DNA of 64,000 nt, taken from Litoreibacter arenae DSM 19593 (GTDB lineage: Bacteria; Pseudomonadota; Alphaproteobacteria; Rhodobacterales; Rhodobacteraceae). Under the pieces are notes generated by a model that saw nothing but the letters and a program-made list of their open reading frames with translations, was not told where the DNA came from and ran no database searches. Position 1 is the stretch's first letter, and each line of letters begins with the position of its first letter. Where the stretch lies: the NCBI RefSeq assembly GCF_000442275.2, contig NZ_KE557310.1:1-64000 (forward strand), written 5' to 3'. Made by a program: the position numbers and the translations under genes. Positions 45,381 through 53,902 of this stretch are shown piece after piece.

Positions 45381-46129
45381 CGTTGGAAATTCTCACTGCT
45401 GACAGCCTTGCCCCGGTGAAGCACGGCTTTTTCACCCGCAAAGGCGGCGCCTCGTCAGGCGTGTTTGCAGGATTGAACTGCGGGCAAGGATCATCCGACC
45501 AGACCGAAGCGGTGCTGACCAATCGCGCCCGCGTCGCAGACGCCATGCAGGTTGCGCCGGATCATCTGGTGTCAGTGCATCAATGCCATTCGGCGGATGT
45601 GGTCGTTGTGGACGGGCCTTTGCCCGACAAGCCCAAAGCAGACGGCATGGTATGCGCGACCAAGGGAGTCGCCTTGGGCATTCTGACCGCCGATTGTCAG
45701 CCTGTGCTTTTTGCCGATACCGACGCGGGCGTGATCGGGGCCGCTCATGCGGGATGGGGCGGGGCTCTTGCTGGCGTTCTTGAGAACACCGTAGACGCCA
45801 TGATCGGTTTGGGTGCCAAAAGAGACAACATTCGGGCCGTGATCGGACCTTGCATCAGCCAAGCCGCCTATGAGGTCGGTCCGGAGTATTTCGACCGCTT
45901 CTATGACGAAGACCCCGAAAACGCCCGCTTTTTCGCCAATGGCGGCGGCGACAAGATGCTATTTGATTTGCCCGGCTACGGGTTGCACCGGTTGCGAACT
46001 GCGGGCGTTCAGGCAGAGTGGACGCGACACTGCACCTATTCCGACCCCGCGCGGTTCTACTCCTACCGCCGCAGCGTTCATAAGATGGAGGCCGACTACG
46101 GGCGGCTGATCGCAACAATCACCATTTAG
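45377..46129 (+). CDS. pgeF: Peptidoglycan editing factor PgeF (YfiH, Cu-oxidase_4 family)
   Basis: A 250-residue protein with the conserved metal site in SVHQCHSADVVVV, LTADCQPVLFAD and AAHAGWGGALAG, and the CISQAAYEVG segment near 157. YfiH hydrolyses L-Ser-containing muropeptide precursors and is also described as having purine nucleosidase and laccase-like activities. Its start overlaps the methyltransferase stop. Confidence 0.92.
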   Translation: MTLEILTADSLAPVKHGFFTRKGGASSGVFAGLNCGQGSSDQTEAVLTNRARVADAMQVAPDHLVSVHQCHSADVVVVDGPLPDKPKADGMVCATKGVALGILTADCQPVLFADTDAGVIGAAHAGWGGALAGVLENTVDAMIGLGAKRDNIRAVIGPCISQAAYEVGPEYFDRFYDEDPENARFFANGGGDKMLFDLPGYGLHRLRTAGVQAEWTRHCTYSDPARFYSYRRSVHKMEADYGRLIATITI

Positions 46130-46143
46130 GACGACGTTTGTTG

Positions 46144-46157
46144 CGTCAAACTTGACG
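46144..46157. repeat. Short palindrome after pgeF
   Basis: CGTCAA-AC-TTGACG forms an inverted repeat 15 bases after the pgeF stop and about 60 bases before the next small gene. It may be an operator or chance; no T-run follows. Confidence 0.3.
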
Positions 46158-46217
46158 ATCTTGAGGCGGCGGATCGCCTTAATCACGCCTTAAACCTCAA
46201 CTGCTACGACTCGGTCC

Positions 46218-46442
46218 ATGCAGCTACTTTATTCATACGTCCTTGAGTTACTGGCCTTTGCGCTTCTCTGTCTCGCGATTGTGCTGCGCCACAATCATTT
46301 GCAAAAGAATCTGGAAAAATCCGAACCGCGACATTCTGATGCCCCATTGGCGTGGTGGATTGATGACATCCCCAAACGGGACACGACACAATCTGGTCGG
46401 ACCGGAATGCGGCCTTCAACCCGCAAGGATCCGACGCCTTAG
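46218..46442 (+). CDS. Small single-helix membrane protein, hypothetical
   Basis: A 74-residue protein with one N-terminal hydrophobic helix (LLAFALLCLAIVL, residues 10-22) followed by a charged, disordered-looking tail. No ribosome site is clear. Being coding is plausible from the frame and the membrane helix only. It lies between pgeF and another small gene. Confidence 0.45.
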   Translation: MQLLYSYVLELLAFALLCLAIVLRHNHLQKNLEKSEPRHSDAPLAWWIDDIPKRDTTQSGRTGMRPSTRKDPTP

Positions 46443-46456
46443 GACGGAGCAGAACG

Positions 46457-46666
46457 ATGGCCAAAAACAACCGCTGGATGACTTGGGCGCTGGAAGACAG
46501 CGAAAACACCGAAATCACCATGCCTTGGGCACGCGGGCAGCGTCCTGATTGGAAATCGCGCTTGGCCGAAGGAACGCCGGGCTTGGCTGTTGTCTTGAAG
46601 GACGCAATCGCAGAGCGCCCCGCTGCTGCGCGTTTCGCGGGGCTACCTCGCCACGCAGCGTCCTAA
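46457..46666 (+). CDS. Small basic protein, hypothetical
   Basis: A 69-residue protein starting MAKNNRWMTWAL and containing MPWARGQRPDW. I have the impression that small proteins with a KNxRWM start are common in Rhodobacteraceae, but I cannot name the family. GGAGC lies about nine bases upstream of the ATG. Its function is unknown. Confidence 0.5.
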   Translation: MAKNNRWMTWALEDSENTEITMPWARGQRPDWKSRLAEGTPGLAVVLKDAIAERPAAARFAGLPRHAAS

Positions 46667-46723
46667 AGCTACCGCTCAGGGACACAATTGCAGATCAGAT
46701 CGGGTCTGTGTTTGGCCGGCCGG

Positions 46724-48391
46724 TTAAGTGTCTATAGCTCCATACGCCTTGATAAACGGCGCCATGTCCTGCTCGAACTTTTTCCAAGCACCTACTGACG
46801 ATGAATACATCGGCTGCCGCACCTGAGTGGCAGATAGTGTTCGCACCTCCCGCTTCGTCTCGTAGAACGACAGGCAGGCGTCCTCCCAGTCCAGACCGAC
46901 GGCCGCGACCAGCGCCCTCGACTGCGCCTCTGGCTCTGCAATCAACTGCTCGTAGCGGATCTCATGGAACTTGGTGGGGCTTTGGTCGCGCCAGAATTCC
47001 ACCATTTGCTCGAACTGTCTGAGAAAGAACGCGATATCGCCAAGGTCGTTGGCGTAGCGGTGCAACCCTTCGCGGAACTGGTTTTTGTAGAGCGACAACG
47101 CGTTGTCGCGGGGGTCGCGCCGGACGACCACGAAGCGGGCATCAGGCATGATCTTGGCGAGAAAGCCCAACGTGGCATAGCTGGAAATGGATTTGTCCGT
47201 CACCGTGGTCGCCTCGGGAAACAGCGCGGTAAGCTGCTTTTGAAAGTCGTCGGCAGCTTTCACGGCTTGGGCAAGCAGGACTTCACCGTTCAAATCGGAG
47301 CCGTCTCTGGAAACGGTCAGAAGCTCGGATATCTTGGGCTGCAAGATTGCCAACTCCCCGCCGCCTTCCACCGTCGAGTGGGACGCGAGGATCTGCTCCA
47401 CGAGCGTAGTGCCGGATCGGGGGGCACCGGTCACAAAAATCGGGGCACATTTGCTGGTCGGGCCGTCGATATTTTTCACCCGCGCGAACAACTCTCGAAT
47501 TTGCTCGGCGCTCGCCTCGACGGCGTCAATGTCATACGGATAGGCTTTCGACAGCGCAGAATTGGCCTTGTTGAGATAGCTGAAAACCTTGGTATTTTGC
47601 CCACTATCCTCCATTGCCTTCGCCAATCCGTAGCCCAAGGCCGGAATGTCCTTGTCGCCAGATGACTTGGAATTCAGCGCAGTTTTCATTCTTGCGATGT
47701 TGGGATCGTCGGCGGCCATTTTCGTGAGCGATGCGTACAACGCATAATTGCGTGCGATTTTGGGCGCAACGTCGATGGCGCGCTGGATCACGGCACGTGC
47801 GTCATCTATGCGGCCCACGGATTGCAAAAGGCTTGCCTTGCGAAACAGCACAAGGTCATGCGTCGGCGCGATGGCCAGAGCCTTGTCGAACTGCTCCATC
47901 GCAAGGTCGAATTTCTTCAGCTCGACCAGAACCAAGCCATATTCCGCGTAAACGCTGGCCTGACGGGCACCGCCATGGATCGCCGTCTCCAAAAATGCGG
48001 CAGCCTGTTCCCAACGCTCGTCCCGCAGCGCCGCAAGCCCTTCGTAGTACGAAAACGCCGCCGACTTGCCCAGAACCGGAGCCGCGCGTTTGCGCAAGAT
48101 ATCGAAATTCTTCGGGTTGGGGTGTCGGCTTGCCAGATCGAGGTAGCTCAACCAGATCGCGGCTTCACCCGGGCGCTGCGCAAGTGCCGCCTCGAAATGC
48201 TGGGCCGCTTCCGGCACCCGCCCGCGCTTGGCCAGAATCTCCGCCAGATTGAAATGTGCTTCCGCCAGTTGCGGGACGTCGCGCAGAAGGCGCTTATACC
48301 CCTTCTCGGCCTCTTCAAGGCGCCCCTTCTCCTGCGCCGCGCGCGCCTTTGCAAATTGCGCTTTGATTTGGTCTTTGCTCAGTGACGCCAT
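46724..48391 (-). CDS. Tetratricopeptide-repeat sulfotransferase
   Basis: A 555-residue protein. Residues 1 to about 270 are TPR helices (e.g. AEKGYKRLLRDVPQLAEAHFNLAEILAKRG), and residues 310-540 form a sulfotransferase domain with the PAPS-binding VTGAPRSGTTLVEQIL (about 320-335) and VVVRRDPRDNALSLYKNQF (about 425). It would transfer sulfate to an unknown acceptor, possibly a protein or glycan recognised by the TPR part. The window also encodes Sat-CysC (51282), which makes its donor. Confidence 0.9.
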   Translation of the reverse strand: MASLSKDQIKAQFAKARAAQEKGRLEEAEKGYKRLLRDVPQLAEAHFNLAEILAKRGRVPEAAQHFEAALAQRPGEAAIWLSYLDLASRHPNPKNFDILRKRAAPVLGKSAAFSYYEGLAALRDERWEQAAAFLETAIHGGARQASVYAEYGLVLVELKKFDLAMEQFDKALAIAPTHDLVLFRKASLLQSVGRIDDARAVIQRAIDVAPKIARNYALYASLTKMAADDPNIARMKTALNSKSSGDKDIPALGYGLAKAMEDSGQNTKVFSYLNKANSALSKAYPYDIDAVEASAEQIRELFARVKNIDGPTSKCAPIFVTGAPRSGTTLVEQILASHSTVEGGGELAILQPKISELLTVSRDGSDLNGEVLLAQAVKAADDFQKQLTALFPEATTVTDKSISSYATLGFLAKIMPDARFVVVRRDPRDNALSLYKNQFREGLHRYANDLGDIAFFLRQFEQMVEFWRDQSPTKFHEIRYEQLIAEPEAQSRALVAAVGLDWEDACLSFYETKREVRTLSATQVRQPMYSSSVGAWKKFEQDMAPFIKAYGAIDT

Positions 48392-48553
48392 GGGGTGTGC
48401 CTTCTCGCTATTGGCAGTGGACTGCTAGCATCGCGCGCCGCGCTTATCCAGCCTTGCTGCGCAAAGCGCACAGGCAGGTCGAATCGACCACACACCCTCA
48501 AGCTGATTGTGACAAAGCGGGCGCGGAAACCGAAACTGTCCAATCTGCGCGCA

Positions 48554-48566
48554 GACATTGTTTAAC
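48554..48566. repeat. Direct repeat GACATTGTTTAAC, copy 1
   Basis: Identical to 48615-48627; the starts are 61 bases apart. It lies 134 bases upstream of the Hint gene and may be a regulator site. Confidence 0.55.
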
Positions 48567-48614
48567 GTGAGGCAACGATTGGCGGCGGAAATTTGACTTT
48601 GTGCTGCAATGCCG

Positions 48615-48627
48615 GACATTGTTTAAC
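48615..48627. repeat. Direct repeat GACATTGTTTAAC, copy 2
   Basis: Second exact copy, followed by CATTATAAAC, so that GTTTA and TAAAC form an inverted repeat. Confidence 0.55.
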
Positions 48628-48699
48628 CATTATAAACCAGCAGTTCTGCGCGCCGGTGGGGGCCGACGCAGTCACGCAAAAATTGAAGCGGGACGATGC

Positions 48700-49488
48700 A
48701 TGACCTATTCCCCCAATTCCTTCTCTGATATCGGGCTACCAAAAACCGGCCCTGCACAGCGGATAGACTTTGGCGCGACAGGGCGCCAGCGCACACGGGC
48801 GATGGCGCGGCCTTACGATGTTGCCTGGCTCACGCCCGACAACCGCGCCCGTTACGATACCGTCAACGCACCAGCGTTGCCAGTCATCGAAAGCGCCTGC
48901 GCAAACATGGCGCGCGGTGCAGTGGTTGAGACCGAGGACGGTCCGGTAGCAGTCGAGGACCTGATACCCGGCATGCGTTTGATGACGTCCGAGTACGGCC
49001 CCATCCCGCTTCAATGGATTGGCTCCTACGAGATGTCGATGAGAGACGCGCAAACCGCTGATCGCGGCACCTTGTTCCGCGTCACAGCCGATGCGTTCGG
49101 GCTGGCAAAACCGTCGGCTGATCTGTTGCTCGCGCCACGATCACACATCCTGTATCGCCATTCCAAATGTCGCGCGTTGTTCGGTGCGGACCTTGCATTC
49201 GCCCCTATCCGCGCCTTCGAGGATGGGGTGTCGGTGTTTTCCATCCAGCCCGCCTCGCCCATCGCCGTGTTCAATCTGGGGTTCGACCGGCAGGCCACGA
49301 TCAAGGTGAACGGGATCGAATTGGAGAGCTTTCACCCCGGACCCTATGCGGGCTCCTTGCACGATGATGAAGTGCTGTCCGCGCTTTTGCGTCTGTTCCC
49401 GCAGGCCCGCAATCTCGACTTCTTCGGCCCTCAACTGATCAACCGCCTGACCGCTTTCGAAGTGCGGGCACTGCGCGAGGGGACTTAG
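48700..49488 (+). CDS. Hint-domain protein
   Basis: A 262-residue protein with a Hint fold of the Hint_2 type abundant in Rhodobacteraceae. ACANMARGAVVETEDGPVAVEDLIPGMRLMT near residues 65-95 matches the start of intein-like Hint domains, with a Cys (C67) shortly before the beta strands, and LLAPRSHILYR near 150 carries the family His. No signal peptide or repeats are seen. Self-cleavage is possible but not shown. Start ATG 48700 is preferred in a frame open from 48601. Confidence 0.85.
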   Translation: MTYSPNSFSDIGLPKTGPAQRIDFGATGRQRTRAMARPYDVAWLTPDNRARYDTVNAPALPVIESACANMARGAVVETEDGPVAVEDLIPGMRLMTSEYGPIPLQWIGSYEMSMRDAQTADRGTLFRVTADAFGLAKPSADLLLAPRSHILYRHSKCRALFGADLAFAPIRAFEDGVSVFSIQPASPIAVFNLGFDRQATIKVNGIELESFHPGPYAGSLHDDEVLSALLRLFPQARNLDFFGPQLINRLTAFEVRALREGT

Positions 49489-49985
49489 GCGATCTGCGAC
49501 AGGCGTTCCTCGACGACTTCAAAGGGGACGCCGGGGTCGTCCTTGGCGACACGAATGACGAGCGAAGTCTTGACGCTTGCCACATTGTCGGCAGAGGTCA
49601 GTTCTTCGGTCAGGAAACGCTGAAAGCTGCTTAGGTCCGGCGCAACACATTTGAGGATGAAATCAACCTCACCGTTGAGCATGTGGCATTCCCGAACTAA
49701 TGGCCAGCTGCGGCAGCGCGCCTCGAACGCCGACAAATCGGCCTCCGCCTGACTTTGCAGGCCGACCATCGCGAAAACCTTGACCTCGAAGCCCAAGGCG
49801 CGACCTTCAACATCGGCGTGGTAGCCGCGAATGTAGCCTGACTCCTCCAGCGTCCGCACGCGGCGCAGGCATGGCGGCGCAGATATCCCGACGCGCTTGG
49901 CCAACTCCACGTTGGTCATGCGCCCGTCGGCTTGCAACTCAGCCAGAATCTTGCGATCAATTTCGTCGAGTTTTGACATGGCCAT
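49485..49985 (-). CDS. Lrp/AsnC family transcriptional regulator
   Basis: A 166-residue regulator with an N-terminal winged HTH (ILAELQADGRMTNVELAKRVGISAPPCLRRVRTLEESGYI) and a C-terminal RAM/AsnC ligand domain. It senses an amino acid and typically acts as an octamer. GGGGAG lies upstream of ATG 49985. It is divergent from trxB; three GCGCAA elements in the gap may be its sites. Confidence 0.92.
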   Translation of the reverse strand: MAMSKLDEIDRKILAELQADGRMTNVELAKRVGISAPPCLRRVRTLEESGYIRGYHADVEGRALGFEVKVFAMVGLQSQAEADLSAFEARCRSWPLVRECHMLNGEVDFILKCVAPDLSSFQRFLTEELTSADNVASVKTSLVIRVAKDDPGVPFEVVEERLSQIA

Positions 49986-50031
49986 AAATGACTCCCCTGT
50001 TTCAGCTTGTCTTACGCCTCAGACCTCGCTC

Positions 50032-50121
50032 GCGCAATAATATTTCAAGCCTGCGCAACAAATTATATGATCTGCAAATGACGCGCCGCCCCCTTTCGCT
50101 CGCTGGCCCGCGCAATTATAT
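50032..50121. promoter_or_regulatory. GCGCAA plus AT-rich repeats, possible Lrp-type operator
   Basis: GCGCAA followed by AT-rich bases occurs at 50032, 50053 and 50110; the first two are 21 bases (two helical turns) apart. They sit between the divergent regulator and trxB. Confidence 0.35.
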
Positions 50122-50156
50122 GGGGCTGACCGCATTAATTGCCCAAGGGTTCCCCC

Positions 50157-51152
50157 ATGTCCGACACGCGCCACACGAAAGTTCTGATAATCGGCTCCGG
50201 CCCTGCCGGATACACCGCAGGCATCTACGCCTCCCGCGCCATGCTTGACCCTATTCTGGTGCAAGGCATCGAGCCCGGCGGCCAGCTTACCACCACCACC
50301 GAGGTCGAGAACTGGCCCGGCGACACCGAGGTCCAAGGCCCGGACCTGATGATCCGCATGCAGGACCATGCCAAGGCGATGGGCTGCGAGGTGATCGGTG
50401 ACATCATCACGAAACTCGACACGACGTCGCGCCCCTTCAAGGCGACCGGAGACAGCGGCACCGTTTACACCGCCGACGCGGTCATCCTTGCGACCGGCGC
50501 ACGGGCCAAATGGTTGGGGCTTGAGACGGAAGAAAAGTTCAAAGGCTTCGGCGTTTCCGCCTGCGCGACCTGCGACGGGTTTTTCTATCGCGGGCAGGAA
50601 ATCGTGGTGATCGGCGGCGGCAACACCGCCGTGGAAGAGGCGCTGTTCCTGACGAATTTCGCCTCCAAGGTAACACTGGTCCACCGCCGCGACGAACTCC
50701 GCGCCGAAGCTATCCTGATTGACCGCCTGATGAAGAACCCGAAGATCGAGCCTTTGTGGTTTCATGAATTGGTGGAAGTCACCGGCACGGAGTCTCCGCT
50801 CAGCGTTGAGGGCGTAAAGGTCAAGCATACAAAGACCGGCGAGATCACCGAAATCCTTTGTAAGGGCGTGTTCGTCGCCATTGGCCACGCGCCGTCGAAC
50901 GAGCTGGTAAAAGATGTGCTGGAAACCCACATGGGCGGATATGTGGTGACCAAACCCGACAGCACGGAGACCTCTATCCCCGGCATATTCGCAGCGGGCG
51001 ACCTGACTGACCACAAATACCGCCAAGCGGTCACAAGCGCGGGCATGGGCTGCATGGCAGCGCTGGAGGCAGAACGCTGGTTGGCCGAACAAGGCGAGGT
51101 TGAAGGCAGGGACGTGTCAGAGCCGCTGGGCTACGGCGCGGTCGCGGAGTAA
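50157..51152 (+). CDS. trxB: Thioredoxin-disulfide reductase
   Basis: A 331-residue FAD/NADPH enzyme that keeps thioredoxin reduced. VLIIGSGPAGYTAGIYASRA near residue 9 binds FAD, the redox-active CATC is C136 and C139, and VVIGGGNTAVEEALFL near 150 binds NADPH. ATG 50157 is the natural start (TTG 50139 is also in frame). A terminator follows the stop. Confidence 0.95.
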   Translation: MSDTRHTKVLIIGSGPAGYTAGIYASRAMLDPILVQGIEPGGQLTTTTEVENWPGDTEVQGPDLMIRMQDHAKAMGCEVIGDIITKLDTTSRPFKATGDSGTVYTADAVILATGARAKWLGLETEEKFKGFGVSACATCDGFFYRGQEIVVIGGGNTAVEEALFLTNFASKVTLVHRRDELRAEAILIDRLMKNPKIEPLWFHELVEVTGTESPLSVEGVKVKHTKTGEITEILCKGVFVAIGHAPSNELVKDVLETHMGGYVVTKPDSTETSIPGIFAAGDLTDHKYRQAVTSAGMGCMAALEAERWLAEQGEVEGRDVSEPLGYGAVAE

Positions 51153-51173
51153 CGCGGCTTTTCTGCCGCGTTT
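51153..51173 (+). terminator. Terminator after trxB
   Basis: CGCGGC-TTTTCT-GCCGCG hairpin followed by TTT starts immediately after the trxB stop codon. Confidence 0.7.
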
Positions 51174-51221
51174 CCCCTGTAATTTATTCCGGCCCTTGAT
51201 AGTGGTCGAAGTTGAACGCTA

Positions 51222-51254
51222 AACGCTCTTCCAACGGCGCTTGGAGGGGGCGTT
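51222..51254 (+). promoter_or_regulatory. Leader hairpin before sat-cysC
   Basis: AACGC-TCTTCCAA...TTGGAGGGG-GCGTT can form a stem of about 13 pairs (with G-T pairs and one bulge) around the loop CGGCGC, ending 27 bases before the sat-cysC start. No T-run follows. It might affect translation or mRNA stability. Confidence 0.4.
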
Positions 51255-51281
51255 ATCTGTATTCTAAAAGAGAGATGCGAC

Positions 51282-52994
51282 ATGCAACCGACCAATCTGG
51301 CACCTATCCCTGAACTATTCGTCTCCTATGACAGCGCACAGAAACTGAAGCACGAGGCAGGCGCCTTGGCGTCGTGGGATCTTACCCCCCGCCAGATTTG
51401 TGACCTGGAGCTTTTGATGAACGGCGGGTTCAACCCGCTGAAGGGGTTCCTGTCGGAAGCAGACTACAACGGCGTCGTCGAAAACATGCGCCTGTCCTCA
51501 GGCGAGTTGTGGCCAATGCCGATCAATCTGGACGTGGGCGAAGATTTCGCGAATTCCGTTGAGGTAGGCCAGGACATTGCGCTGCGCGACCAAGAGGGCG
51601 TGATCCTTGCAATGATGTCGGTCACCGACAAATGGGAGCCGAACAAGGACCGCGAGGCCGAAAAGGTTTTCGGCTCCAATGACAGTGCCCACCCTGCCGT
51701 GAACTACCTGCATAACCAAGCGGGTAAGATTTACCTCGGCGGACCGATCACCGGTATCCAGCAACCCGTTCACTACGACTTCCGCGGCCGCCGCGACACG
51801 CCGAATGAGTTGCGCGCCTATTTCCGCAAGATGGGCTGGCGCCGCGTCGTGGCCTTCCAGACTCGCAACCCGCTGCACCGCGCCCATCAGGAACTTACGT
51901 TCCGTGCAGCGAAAGAGGCGCAGGCCAACCTGTTGATCCACCCAGTCGTGGGCCTGACCAAACCGGGCGACATCGACCACTTCACCCGCGTGCGCTGCTA
52001 CGAGGCGGTGCTGGACCAGTACCCGGCCTCTACAACCTCGATGAGCCTTTTAAACCTTGCCATGCGTATGGCAGGCCCTCGTGAGGCTGTGTGGCACGGT
52101 CTGATCCGCAAGAACCACGGCTGCACGCATTTCATCGTGGGCCGCGACCACGCCGGCCCCGGCAAGAACTCCGCGGGCGAGGATTTCTATGGCCCCTACG
52201 ATGCACAAGACCTGTTCCGCGAGCATCAGGAAGAAATGGGCATCGAAATGGTCGACTTCAAACACATGGTGTTTGTGCAGGACCGCGCCCAATACGAGCC
52301 TGCCGACGAGATCTTGGACAAGGACGAGGTCACGATCCTGAACATCTCCGGCACCGAACTGCGCCGCCGTCTGGCGGAAGGTCTGGAAATCCCCGAATGG
52401 TTCTCCTTCCCGCAGGTGGTCGAGGAACTGCGCAAGTCACGCCCGCCGCGCGCCAATCAGGGCTTCACCGTGTTCTTCACCGGCTTCTCCGGCTCCGGCA
52501 AGTCCACCATTGCCAACGCGTTGATGATCAAGCTGATGGAAATGGGTGGCCGCCCGGTTACGCTGCTCGATGGCGACATCGTGCGCAAGAACCTGTCGTC
52601 CGAGCTTGGCTTCAGCAAGGAACACCGCGACCTCAACATCCGTCGCATCGGCTATGTTGCCTCCGAGATCACCAAAAACGGCGGCATCGCCATTTGCGCC
52701 CCGATCGCGCCCTACGCCACCACGCGCCGCGCAGTGCGCGAGGATATCGAGGCGTTTGGCGCCTTTATCGAGGTCCATGTCGCCACCTCAATCGAGGAAT
52801 GCGAACGGCGCGACCGCAAGGGCCTGTATAAGCTGGCACGAGAGGGCAAGATCAAGGAATTCACTGGTATCTCCGACCCGTATGATGTGCCGGAAAACCC
52901 TGAGTTGCGGGTCGAGACCGAGAATGTCGATGTCGACAACTGCGCACATCAGGTGATCCTGAAGCTCGAGTCGATGGGGCTGATCAAAGCCTGA
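51282..52994 (+). CDS. Bifunctional sulfate adenylyltransferase / adenylylsulfate kinase
   Basis: A 570-residue fusion that makes PAPS from sulfate and two ATP. Residues 1 to about 390 are ATP sulfurylase (TRNPLHRAHQELTFRAA near 193, VGRDHAGPGK near 287). Residues about 395-570 are APS kinase with the P-loop FFTGFSGSGKST near 400 and the DGDIVRKNLSSELGFSKEHR region near 428. The product feeds sulfate assimilation and sulfotransferases such as the one at 46724. A possible leader hairpin lies upstream and a terminator downstream. Confidence 0.95.
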   Translation: MQPTNLAPIPELFVSYDSAQKLKHEAGALASWDLTPRQICDLELLMNGGFNPLKGFLSEADYNGVVENMRLSSGELWPMPINLDVGEDFANSVEVGQDIALRDQEGVILAMMSVTDKWEPNKDREAEKVFGSNDSAHPAVNYLHNQAGKIYLGGPITGIQQPVHYDFRGRRDTPNELRAYFRKMGWRRVVAFQTRNPLHRAHQELTFRAAKEAQANLLIHPVVGLTKPGDIDHFTRVRCYEAVLDQYPASTTSMSLLNLAMRMAGPREAVWHGLIRKNHGCTHFIVGRDHAGPGKNSAGEDFYGPYDAQDLFREHQEEMGIEMVDFKHMVFVQDRAQYEPADEILDKDEVTILNISGTELRRRLAEGLEIPEWFSFPQVVEELRKSRPPRANQGFTVFFTGFSGSGKSTIANALMIKLMEMGGRPVTLLDGDIVRKNLSSELGFSKEHRDLNIRRIGYVASEITKNGGIAICAPIAPYATTRRAVREDIEAFGAFIEVHVATSIEECERRDRKGLYKLAREGKIKEFTGISDPYDVPENPELRVETENVDVDNCAHQVILKLESMGLIKA

Positions 52995-53016
52995 TCCTTC
53001 TGTCTGCACACAAAAA

Positions 53017-53041
53017 AAGGGCTCCCGATCAGGGAGCCCTT
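53017..53041. terminator. Bidirectional terminator between sat-cysC and DUF1150
   Basis: A 10-base-pair stem AAGGGCTCCC/GGGAGCCCTT with loop GATCA. The A-run before it gives a T-run on the minus strand, so it terminates the hsp20-DUF1150 operon strongly; on the plus strand the T-stretch is weaker. Confidence 0.85.
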
Positions 53042-53065
53042 CTTGGTTTCGCGGCTATCTGGTGG

Positions 53066-53296
53066 TCAATGCACGGTGACAGGTGAGAAGTCGTTCTGTC
53101 GCGCGAGCATGAACGCCATATCGCGATCCAGCACCAAGGCTAGACGCTCGCCATCAGGCGCGTGAACTGCATAGAGCTGCTCCACGCCATCCACCTCGGA
53201 TTGCACCTCGGCGGGAAGGTCGGCGACCGCCACGGGGCGCACATACACGATCCGGTCTGCGCCGCCCAAAGTTTTCAGGTCAATCGGTGTGTCCAT
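53066..53296 (-). CDS. DUF1150 family protein
   Basis: A 76-residue acidic protein; RIVYVRPVAVADLPAEVQ and LVLDRDMAFMLARQNDFSPVTVH are its signature. In alphaproteobacteria DUF1150 genes accompany small heat-shock genes, as here: it follows hsp20 by five bases. The role is unknown but presumably in the same stress response. Confidence 0.85.
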   Translation of the reverse strand: MDTPIDLKTLGGADRIVYVRPVAVADLPAEVQSEVDGVEQLYAVHAPDGERLALVLDRDMAFMLARQNDFSPVTVH

Positions 53297-53301
53297 GACA
53301 T

Positions 53302-53712
53302 TTATCCTTTATTAATCTTAATGGTCTGCACGATGGTGTCCGGCTTCGCGCGTTTCAGGTCCACATGCAGCAAACCGTTCTCGGTGGTCGCGCCCGCCAC
53401 TTCGACGCCATCGGCCAGAACGAACGCTTTTTGGAACTGTCGCGCCGCAATTCCGCGATGCAGGAAGATGCGGTCATCATCGGCCTCGGACTGACGTCCA
53501 CGCACGATCAACTGCCTGTCTTCGACGGTGATGGACAGGTCGTCCTCCCCGAAGCCCGCTACGGCCAGTGTGATCCGGTAAGCATTGTCAGCGGATTGCT
53601 CGATGTTGAACGGCGGGTAGCCGTTCTCGGATTTGGCGGTGCGTTCCACCAACCGCTCAAGCTGGTCGAAGCCCAGCAGAAAAGGGTGCGACCCCAAGGT
53701 CAATTTTGTCAT
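53302..53712 (-). CDS. Small heat-shock protein Hsp20 (IbpA-like)
   Basis: A 136-residue alpha-crystallin chaperone that holds unfolding proteins. GYPPFNIEQSADNAYRITLAVAGFGEDDLSITVEDRQLIVRG (about 32-73) starts the crystallin domain, which continues through FLHRGIAARQFQKAF near 83 to the C-terminal region. It heads the operon with DUF1150 and lies behind an RpoH-like promoter. Confidence 0.93.
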   Translation of the reverse strand: MTKLTLGSHPFLLGFDQLERLVERTAKSENGYPPFNIEQSADNAYRITLAVAGFGEDDLSITVEDRQLIVRGRQSEADDDRIFLHRGIAARQFQKAFVLADGVEVAGATTENGLLHVDLKRAKPDTIVQTIKINKG

Positions 53713-53777
53713 GGCACAGTCCTAAGTGTTCAAGCGACTTTGCGAAATTGGCCCCCGAAGGCGACCTTGCACTAAAA

Positions 53778-53804
53778 ATGGGGCTTCTCTTGCGATGAAT
53801 CAAG
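53778..53804 (-). promoter_or_regulatory. RpoH (heat-shock sigma) promoter of hsp20
   Basis: The minus strand has CTTGAT (53804-53799), 15 bases, then CCCCAT (53783-53778) followed by TTTT, a good match to the sigma-32 consensus CTTGAA-N13/15-CCCCAT. It lies about 66 bases before the hsp20 start. Confidence 0.65.
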
Positions 53805-53902
53805 GGCAGCAGTTGCGAAACACTGGACAGAACGGGTTTGCATGCCCACATTGCTTCAAACTGCATAGCAAGGCTGCTAACCCCGTGAAATCGTCCGAAA
53901 AC

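Larger units (their letters stand above)
48392..48699. other. 308-base intergenic region with a direct repeat
   Basis: No gene is seen between the divergent sulfotransferase and Hint genes. The notable content is the 13-base direct repeat described separately at 48554 and 48615. A GTTTA/TAAAC inverted repeat overlaps the second copy. It probably holds both promoters. Confidence 0.6.

Noticed and set aside
48612-48640. CtrA box at TTTAACCATTATAAAC
   Set aside because: The TTAA-N7-TTAA spacing matches only one half; two bases differ in the other.
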